Origin: Paracyclopina nana
Taxonomy: Eukaryota > Arthropoda > Copepoda > Cyclopoida > Cyclopettidae
Assembly (NCBI GenBank): GCA_019096065.1
Contig: JAGUCH010000005.1
Location: forward strand, 5,146,001-5,210,000
Direction: 5' to 3'
DNA: 64,000 nt
The notes under the pieces were generated by a model. It was not told the DNA's origin, searched no databases, and was given only the letters and a program-made list of their open reading frames with translations. Below are positions 30,944 through 39,600 of the stretch, piece by piece (position 1 is the stretch's first letter; each line of letters opens with the position of its first letter). The position numbers were made by a program, and so were the translations under genes.

Positions 30944-31068
30944 GAAATTGCGCACTCCCCTAACGAAAGATCATTATGGTTAAATAACTTATGCTTTTAA
31001 ACCATGATTAAATTATTGCGGTCATTTCGGCAACCCACAAATGTACAAGATAACAAATACATTGCGTA

Positions 31069-32467
31069 CTACAACCAAGATACAAGCTTTATTATGGAAA
31101 ACGTGGATAGTGAGTTAATCATGTACTGCGCAGCATAAAAGGCTAGCATGCTATTTTGAGGCACGATTTTATGGAGAAGATGAAATCCATATCCAATCGC
31201 TAAGCTTCCAATAAGAGACGCAGATCTTGATACCATAGACTTTTCTTTGCTTGATGACTTTCTAATTTTTCTGCTGAAGCCCAAGGCAAAGCCTAAGGCT
31301 GAGCCTGAATATCTGACTAAGGCATACAACGGCGTTGTATCGACGTAAATCCACTCTGCCTGAAAATGGAAAAAATGGAAAGAATGCAAGGCGAACGTAC
31401 TATGAATGTAACGTAGCAATAAGTTTTAGAGAACCTTGGCATGCAGATAATTATAGAAACTTTGGGAAAATGCGCGTATCCTCGTAAATAAGTCTCTTGG
31501 GAAATCAAACCTGAAAATGCCAGCATTGTGACTCTGTTGGTTCTTTTGTCTTAATAAAAAATAGATTGCCTTTGAGATATTGACTTTTAAACACACTTGT
31601 GATATGAAAAGTAAATTACATCCCTCACTGTTACTAACCTTTTCACAAAACTTTGATGCCAATTGCAGAGACCAATTGATGTCAAACTGGAGGAAATGCT
31701 CAGCAGTCATGAACACTCCGAAAGCGGAAGTAGCCAGGATAACAGCCGAAATCATTAGAACTTTCGCTGACCACTTTGTCCACTTGACTGTATTAGAGAA
31801 AGCCAGTTGGTAGCAAAAAAATCCAATTAGCAAAGCCAAAAAGCACTGGTGTGGAAAATGGGCCAAGATATAAATTCTTGAAGCTCCAATCACAGCAACC
31901 CAAACAATTAAGAGATTGCCAGCCATTCTCGTGACAGCTAAGGCCAATGGATTGTTGCTTGTCTTCGGGCTTGAGCAAAAAAAAGTTTGCATCAGCCTGT
32001 AGAGAGCTCCACAAGTTACGACACTCATCATCACGTGTCCCGAAGGATTACCAGGTCCTGTTTCACAAGTTATGGAAGTCTGGGCGTAGTTTGAGGCCAA
32101 GTGAGGTAGATTCAGAGGGATCCACCAATATGGTCTATGTCCATGTAGGAGCCATTTGAGGATTTGGTTTGACCATTCGCTTAGAATAACACTGGCAAGG
32201 TAACGAACTCCCACAGCTTGGTCAAGTGCAAAGCACAGTGGGAAGAAAATGTAAAACGCCTTGGATGGATCTCCTAATAGGGAGGCTTGAACAAGGAAAT
32301 CTTCACTTTCTGAAAATCTAATTTAGCATGAAAAAGTGTCTTTGCAGAATTTGTAATCTTTTGTTTAATATAGCTTACAATTCTTGTGTAGCTTTAATTA
32401 TTGGGACTTCAGATGAATAAATTGGGTGCAATAAGGAGTCAATCCAAAGGCTTCTATTTTCCGGCAT
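31069..32467 (-). CDS. G6PC: Glucose-6-phosphatase, ER membrane catalytic subunit
   Basis: Three exons, 32467-32379, 32317-31639 and 31359-31069, sum to 1059 nt and 352 aa, near the 357 aa of mammalian enzymes. The phosphatase signature is complete: KWLLHGHRPYWW (KX6RP), NPSGHVMM (PSGH) and SRIYILAHFPHQ (SRX5H, with the phosphohistidine). The CETGPG motif precedes PSGH and EWIYVDTTPL lies at the start of the last exon, as in vertebrate G6PC. About nine hydrophobic segments are visible. The enzyme hydrolyses glucose-6-phosphate in the ER lumen, the last step of gluconeogenesis. The C-terminus (KLVSWL) lacks the dilysine ER-retrieval motif. The splice site at 32317 was chosen because it alone joins exon 1 (ATQE L) in frame. 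Confidence 0.92.
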
Positions 32468-32624
32468 TTTATGGGCTCCGCTGTTGCTATGCTTTTGCTA
32501 GATGTTTTTTTTCGATAGCTGATTGCATGGCAGCATGCACGTACACAGGCCTAGCTGAGTGTTTGAATCCAAGCGGGAAAAAACCTCGCAGGTGAAATCA
32601 TTTTACTTGGAGGATCTGTAGGGC

Positions 32625-33255
32625 TCCATCATTTTGTCCGACACATTTCGTCAAGTTGTAAAATGTCCGACACATTTGGTATAGTTGTAAAATGACCGAC
32701 ACATTTTTGGCGACGGGTACATTTTTTGCCCGACACATTTGGTATAGATGCAAAATGACCGACACATTTTGGCGACTGGTGCGTTTTTTGCCCGACACAT
32801 CTGGTATAGATGCAAAATAGCCGAAAAAAGTTGGAAATGGCCATGTGAAAATTCGAATAAGTTTAGACTAGCTGTAACTCAAATAATGAAAAATCCTGCT
32901 TCCCAAAATTTTGCTATCTCTCATAAGTGTTGTTGATTATTTCAAGAAAGTTTTAGAAATGCAATTCTAATACCAAAGTAAGTCACATTTTTACCCTTGT
33001 ATTAAATAATTTTACTATTGAAGCTCCTAGGTGTAAGATGGAAAGAACATTTTATAACTGTGTCATGTCGGACATTTTACATCTGGGTCGTGTCGGACAT
33101 TTTGCAACTTGACAAATCCTGTCGGACATTTAACATTCTATTTGTCGGACATTCTACAACTATGACAAATCTGTCGGGCAAAAAACGCAGTAGATGTCGG
33201 ACATTTTGCAACTAGACGTGTCGGTCATTTTACAACTTGATTTTCGGACAAAAAA
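32625..33255. repeat. Foldback-like inverted repeat array of TGTCGGACATTTT units
   Basis: The left arm (about 32630-32825) has at least six copies of the word GTCCGACACATTT or its variants, separated by segments such as GGTATAGATGCAAAATG. The right arm (about 33060-33250) has the reverse complement, with eight TGTCGG(A/G/T)C words joined by segments such as TTTTGCAACTTGACAAAT. A 230 bp unrelated middle lies between them. Inverted arms made of short tandem units are characteristic of foldback elements. Units are diverged, so the array is old. The BEL element inserted at its right edge. Confidence 0.7.
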
Positions 33256-33261
33256 AGTTCC

Positions 33262-33266
33262 CCCGA
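33262..33266. repeat. Left target-site duplication CCCGA
   Basis: CCCGA directly precedes the 5' LTR, and the same five bases follow the 3' LTR at 45304-45308. Five bp is typical of BEL/Pao integrases. Confidence 0.85.
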
Positions 33267-33580
33267 TGGCGAGGTTGAGTGAGCCCCAGTATTCATTGTT
33301 GCGCAGAATTCTCTACTTTTGTAAGCTGACGCGAGAATAATAAAACAGTTGATTTTTACCGCCCAAAACAGTTAGTACTTGACTTTATTTCGTTGTCTTT
33401 CTCGACCTTCAAAGGCCAAGGCCTGGCCTTGTGAGAGGTCTCGTTGTTGCCAGAGTGCTCTGGCTGTCTTAGAGCACGCTCTGCTGCGGATTGACTGATA
33501 TCTTAGACTTAGTCGTTGAGCGATCCACTGTGGATTGTTCTTGCCTGTTCGGTCATCATAGTAGGTGTCTGGATTCCACA
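33267..33580 (+). repeat. 5' LTR of the BEL element
   Basis: It runs from TGGCGAGG to GATTCCACA. An AATAAA at 33339-33344 is the LTR poly(A) signal. Its first 74 bases equal the sequence that encodes the end of ORF2 in the 3' copy. It also contains an antisense open stretch, a composition shadow present in both LTRs. Confidence 0.95.
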
Positions 33581-33582
33581 AA

Positions 33583-33600
33583 TGGTGCCGCGACCCGGGA
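33583..33600 (+). other. Primer-binding site
   Basis: TGGTGCCGCGACCCGGGA starts two bases after the LTR. It is complementary to a tRNA 3' end with CCA and a 3' acceptor half pairing to GCCGCGA. I cannot name the tRNA. Confidence 0.75.
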
Positions 33601-33655
33601 GTGGAACAGTCCCGAAATTAAAAACATTGACGAACGTCTGAATCCAGAAAATCTG

Positions 33656-36600
33656 ATGACCAAGTCAGCGAAAACCCGAAAAAATCACGGCAAGGAAATA
33701 AGCGCTCCCACAAGATACAGCGCTCGGCGAATCAACCTGCCCCCGCCAACGTCAGAAGAAATAGCCCAACAAGTAGCTGAGCAATCAGGGTTGACGTTAC
33801 AGCAATTGAAGGAAAACTTGACGTCCAAGTCATCTCGAGAGCCTATTGTATCCAAGCTCTACAAACCTAAGAACACATCTAGGCAAAAAACCAAGTGGGT
33901 TTTCAACCGCCAACCGGTGGCTGAACAACAAGCAGATTCTCAAGGGCAGCCCTTGGGAATAACTCCTCTACCGTTCCAAAATCAGCCAACAAACGACCCA
34001 CCTGACATAGTAGTCACAGAAGACCCAAACCCCTTGGAAGAGGAAGCTTCGACTGCTGAGAAACAACAGGAAGGCCCGAAGAGAGTTACGCCAATTCTCC
34101 GAAACTATTTTGACACCTACATCATTCCAGCTCGTCGAAAAAACATGTCGCTGGAAAGAAATCTAAATGTCAATGAGCCTTCAGCGGGTGCCGACGACAC
34201 GCTAGGACTACAGTCACAGCAACCTGACATGACTCTTTATTTATCACCCAGTGGACAAGATGTGATGTCTCGAATAAAGGAGAGGGCAGGCCAACTGGGA
34301 GGAGGAGAAGAAGGAGAGCGTCCCTCGAGCTCACTGTCAACCACAAGCTCCACCATCCAACCCCCTTCTGTCTCACGACCCGCATCCACGAACATGGCTT
34401 CCATGAGAGAGGAATCGAGGCAAAAAGAGGCAGCGTTGGAATTAGCAAAACAGGATTCGGAGAAATTCGCCAGGGAAGCTATTAGAGCAGTAAAAGACGC
34501 TACCTATGGACCGAACAACCTACGCGACCTAGGAGACAATGGAGCCTTGGTGATAGATAACTTGCAGGCCGCAGCTAATCAGTACGCCCGCACTCTGCCG
34601 AGTGCCGCCGCTCATGAACTGATGGTAGGAGTCGAACAAGAGATTGAGTCGCTGGGATCCTACATTGCTCATCTGGATGAGGTGCGAGTTCGGCTACGAA
34701 AAGAGCAAAGCCAAAAATCCCAGGTCGCTCTCACCCAACAAATGTCTCGGGAAATCATGAAACTGAAGCAACTGGAAGCCCAAGAGAAGGAAGCCAGAGA
34801 AAAGTTGCGAGCCGAACAGGAGCAATTAGAGCGACGACGGAAGGAGCTGGAAGAGAGGGAGAAAACTGCGCCCGTCTTGAATCAACCCCCTCCAGGAGGG
34901 GGTCCAGTTGCTGCTGCACCTCCAAACAACAGGCCCTCACCACCTCCTCATCATATGCGGTCGGGATCTCTGGGGAGCGCACCTTTACTGACGAATATTC
35001 TGACAGAGCCCATGTCGCTGCAACAATCAAAATTGTTGTCGCAACCTCCCCAAGACAGCAGGCGCAACCTTAGCCCCGCTGCGGGAAGCTCCGGCCCTCA
35101 ACATCCACCGCCACCTCACAAGACGGCTGATCTGTCGCAAAGCGAAGCCCAATACATGGATGTTCGAGCCAGGCTTAGGACAAGCATGAGAAATATGCTT
35201 GACTCCTTTAGCAATGCGGATTGCGGCCCGCCCCAAGTGGAGAGGGCCATCAATGACTATAAGGAGGCTGAGAGAGCTCGAGTGCAGTTCTTTGTGGCAA
35301 ATCCGGATTTGAAGACGTCGCAATTCGTGCAATCTCTGGACGTGCCTCTTCAAGATATGGCATTCGACGCGAATGATGAGTTAAAGCAATATCAAAAGCA
35401 CATTCGCCACGCCCTTCAGAGCGACAAGCTCACGGACGACCAATCCTTGCGAGAGTATCGGGAACTCTTGATCACAATGAAGGCCATGTCTGCGAATCTG
35501 GAATTGGAGATGTCTAAGAAGAGATCAAGCGAGTTCATTTTCGAGCTGGCTCAACTTCTGCAGCAGAAGTTGCAGCGCAGCCGCAGCTTGCTAACCGACC
35601 ATCCGCAGTTAAGAATATCCGATGAGGCCAGAAAAGAAGATGTAGGCGTCCGAATCTTAGTTCAAAGAGCCACGAGCGCCGCAAATCGCTACAATCGACC
35701 AAATCCAGACTACATCGTCTCTCAACCATTTTATGATCCGTTGCTAAATCAATCAAGGAGAGAGGAAAGTTCATCAACCGAGGACGATGACGACTCCCCT
35801 CCACCAGTGATGCCCACCCGAAGAACTGCTCCAGCCACAGTGGCTGGAGACACTTCAGCAGCTGTCTCCTTTTTCGACACACCGGCCGATCCGCAATTTT
35901 ACCAATCGATCTCATCTCGCTCGCGAGGCATGAGAGTAGCCACAGGTGGAGGAGGACCACCCGGAGGATCGGGCCCGAATTCATCAAATGGCTCGGGAGG
36001 ATCTCGACGAGGTCAGCCTCGGGACGAGGCTGGTGGCAGGTCATGGCGACCGCCCCCTCACAATCAGCCCCCAAACGGGGGGGGCTATCGACCACCCCGA
36101 CCGCCAGGTCCACCTGGTGGCTCTGGGGATCCGTCGGGCGATCCATTCGATGACCCCGACCAATGGGCTGACGACAACGTGGCAGCTGCGAATTGGCCGC
36201 CAATGCAACCTTTCAACCCCATCATCAACATGTATCAAAACATCAAGTTGAAGCCCCTCGACATGGAACCCTTCACTGGAAAAATCCCTTCAGAGTATTT
36301 TAACTTCAAGAACAACTTCAAGTTTTTAGTTCATGACAACCCGACAATATCTGTGGCGGAGAAATTTGGAAGGCTGTGTGAAAAGACTGCCAATGGCCCG
36401 GCTAGCAGGTCCTACATCTATCTACCAAGAACTGCTGAAAACTACCAACTGGCTCTGTCACGCCTGGAAGCCAAATATGGAAATGTTGAGCGACAAATCG
36501 ATTACGCGTATAATTCACTCAGGTCATTAGGAACAATTGACCACAATGATCTCGACTCCATCTCGGAGGCCCAGGCCGCAGTAGGACAACTGGCTGTCCA

Positions 36601-39600
36601 ACTACAACAAATCCCGGGCACAAACCTGGCTAGCCACCATGGAAGGACACGAAACTCGCTCAAATTCACGCAGAAAGCAAAAGAAGCCTTCAACCATTAC
36701 TGCCAAGTTTTAAGCCCCAAAGGTTTTACTTTTGACATCTTTGATCAATGGTGTGAAGCTCAGATGAGTCAACTGTTCAATGAGGACACACCAAAAGAAA
36801 AGAAAACGGCCCTTGTCACGCAACACGCTGAAGAAACAAGTACATCGTCAGACTATGATAGCGACGAGCACTCAATGCTAGTGCTAGCGACCGCAGCAGC
36901 TGCGGCCGACTCCAGGCTAAAACCATTTAAAGCGTGCCCCATTTGCAATGATCAACACACGCTATTGAGATGTCAAAAATTCAAAGAATTGTCCATCAAT
37001 GACAGGAAAACAATCGCAATTCAACACCGAGCTTGCTTCAAATGCCTAATTGGACAGCACCGGGTACCCAAATGCGACAAGAAATGGGTGTGCCGCATAT
37101 GCAAATCAGCAAAACACAATTGTCTGATCTGCCCCGACGCTGTGGCCATCGCCAATCCCGCCACCAAAGAAGAACCGCAACCAACCACGGTGAAAAAAGA
37201 AGACGATGTCACAACCAGAGAACTGTTGGATTTCCTCAAGAACTTAGTCAAGGCCCAAAAACCCGCCCAAGAAGAGGCTACTGGGACAGTCCCAAATAAT
37301 GTAGCTCTAATTACTAATAAATCCGCTATGCTATCTTATTTCATTGCTCCCGCTCGATTGATCAACCCCGACACAAATGCTCAAATCGAAATTAACGTGC
37401 TCATGGACACAGCTTGCGAATCTAACTTTATAACACAGCAAGTATATGACTCCCTAAAACTTGCTGGCACCTCCACTCCGCAACTGATCCAATCGCTCAA
37501 TGGTAAGCAATCGATCCCGTCCAAAAAAGCGAAAGTTATTTTGCAATCCACCACGTCCCCAGATAGACAAGAAATATCGGTGTATTCAGTGCCAAAAATA
37601 ATAGACCCGCTAGAACTGCCAACGATTGCTGAATTGAAAGAGAAATTCCCTTCGCTAAAAAACTACGATTTCCCAAAAAGATCTTCAAATGAAATCCATA
37701 TGCTCCTCGGCATTCAAAATTACGATTGGATCACTGATAAGTCAAAATCCACACCAGGACAACCATACGTAATTGAAACAAAGTTGGGTCATGTCATGCT
37801 GTATTCAGACAATCATAAAACTGTTTGCGCCACCACCTCGGCAGCCGAGGTGGATAGCCCAAACGAGGGGGGCACAATATGCTACATAACCCAATCGCAA
37901 GAAATTACGGACGACCCATTCAAAGTAGTGGAAAACCTATGGGCAATGGAAGCCATTGGCATTGGAATCGAAGAAGAAAATGAAGACTCGAAGCCGACCC
38001 CAAAAGAAGAAGAATACGCCATCGAAATCCTCAAGAAAGGCATAGTTCAACTCCCGAACAAAAGATATGTCATTCCAGTCATGTGGAAGCCGGGGGAGCC
38101 CACGTTAAGGTGCAACAGAGTGGAAGCGGAAAGAATGAGTGAAAAATTCGAGAGAAAGCTCAAAGAAACAATGCCCAAAGTATATGAAGCCTCTACCAAA
38201 GAAATCGAGTCAAGCCTCCAAAATGGCTTCATAAGAAAGATGGACCCCACTAGGGATGACTTGAACACTGGATTTTATCTCCCCGGATTGACAGTGTCAA
38301 GACTAGACAAGCCATCCACCCCGGTCAGAGTAGTATACGACTGCTCCAGGAAGTTCTCACAAGGAAAAAGCTTGAACGATGCCATGTTGGCGGGGCCGAA
38401 TCTCTTAAACGATCTAATCAATGTGCTACTGAAACTCCGCCAGAAGCCTGTGATAGTAGGCGCAGATGTCAAGAAAATGTACTTGCAGTTTCAGCTCAAG
38501 GAAGAAGATAGAAAATTCTTCCGATTCATCTGGAACAAAGAACACTACGAGTCCATCTCGCTTGTGTTTGGAGCTGCCTCATCGCCCTGCATGGCCTTAT
38601 ACGGGTTGAGGGAGCACGCCAAGAAGTTTGAGAAGAGCCACCCATTGGGAGCAAGAGCCATCATTGAGGACACCTACATGGATGACTTGCTTACCGGAGC
38701 TGACTCAGCAGAACAAGCTGAGCAGATAGTGAAAGAATGCAATGCCATCATGGAGGAGGCGTGTTTGCCACTTATGAAGTGGATGAGCAACAAGAACATC
38801 ACCTTAGACCATTTGGATTCCAGCCTGAAGAAAGCTCCCTCAGCTGCAGAGGGAGAGAAGATTTTGGGAATGATTCTCGACATGGAAAATGACGTGTTCA
38901 AGTTTGCAGCACCGGATCTTGAACAATACTTGGACCGGCCAGTTACAATGAGAACATTCGCGTCTGCAGCCGCCAAACTGTATGATCCATTGGGCTTATT
39001 AGACCCTGTCACGTTAGCACCAAGATTTGCCATGCAACAGGTCTGCGCCCTAAAATATGTGACAGAAATTGGCTGGGATACCAAGCTGGAAGAACTGGGA
39101 AATGAAGACATGAGGAAAGTGGTAAAAGCCTGGAAAGCCAATCTCGCCAAGCTGGCAGATTTGCCCTGCATCACTTTTCCGAGGTGTATCATGCCAAGCA
39201 ACCCGATAGACGTGAAGCTCATCATGTTCTCAGACGCATCTGAAATCGCCTATGCCTGCGTGGCTTATTTGAGGTCCACGAGACCAGATGGCCAGGTGGA
39301 GTGCCATCTACTGGCCTCTAGAAAAAGGCTGGCTCCACTAGCAGAAAGACGAACAATCCCAGACTTGGAAATTATGGGCGCAGTGTTGGGAGCACGTCTG
39401 TCCAAAAGGATAAGGAGGCTGGGGTGGAACATATCGAGCACCATGTTTTTCACGGACTCGTCGTGTGTCTTGACGTGGCTGGGAAAGTCAGGAAGATCAT
39501 GGGTGACCTTTATTGGCAACAGGGTCAGCCAAATTCATCGTTTGACCAGAGGCTGCCTCTGGCGACATGTGAGGTCGAAGGACAATCCGGCCGATTATCC

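Larger units (their letters stand above)
32468..33266. other. Intergenic region left of the BEL element, mostly inverted-repeat array
   Basis: This holds the likely G6PC promoter (32468-32620) and then the foldback-like array described separately. No gene is seen. Confidence 0.4.

Noticed and set aside
32625..33255. CRISPR array
   Set aside because: The units are inverted between arms, diverged and variably spaced, and the genome is eukaryotic.
33372..33581. Antisense ORF in the LTR, repeated at 45095
   Set aside because: It occurs in both LTRs simply because they are identical and has no coding features.
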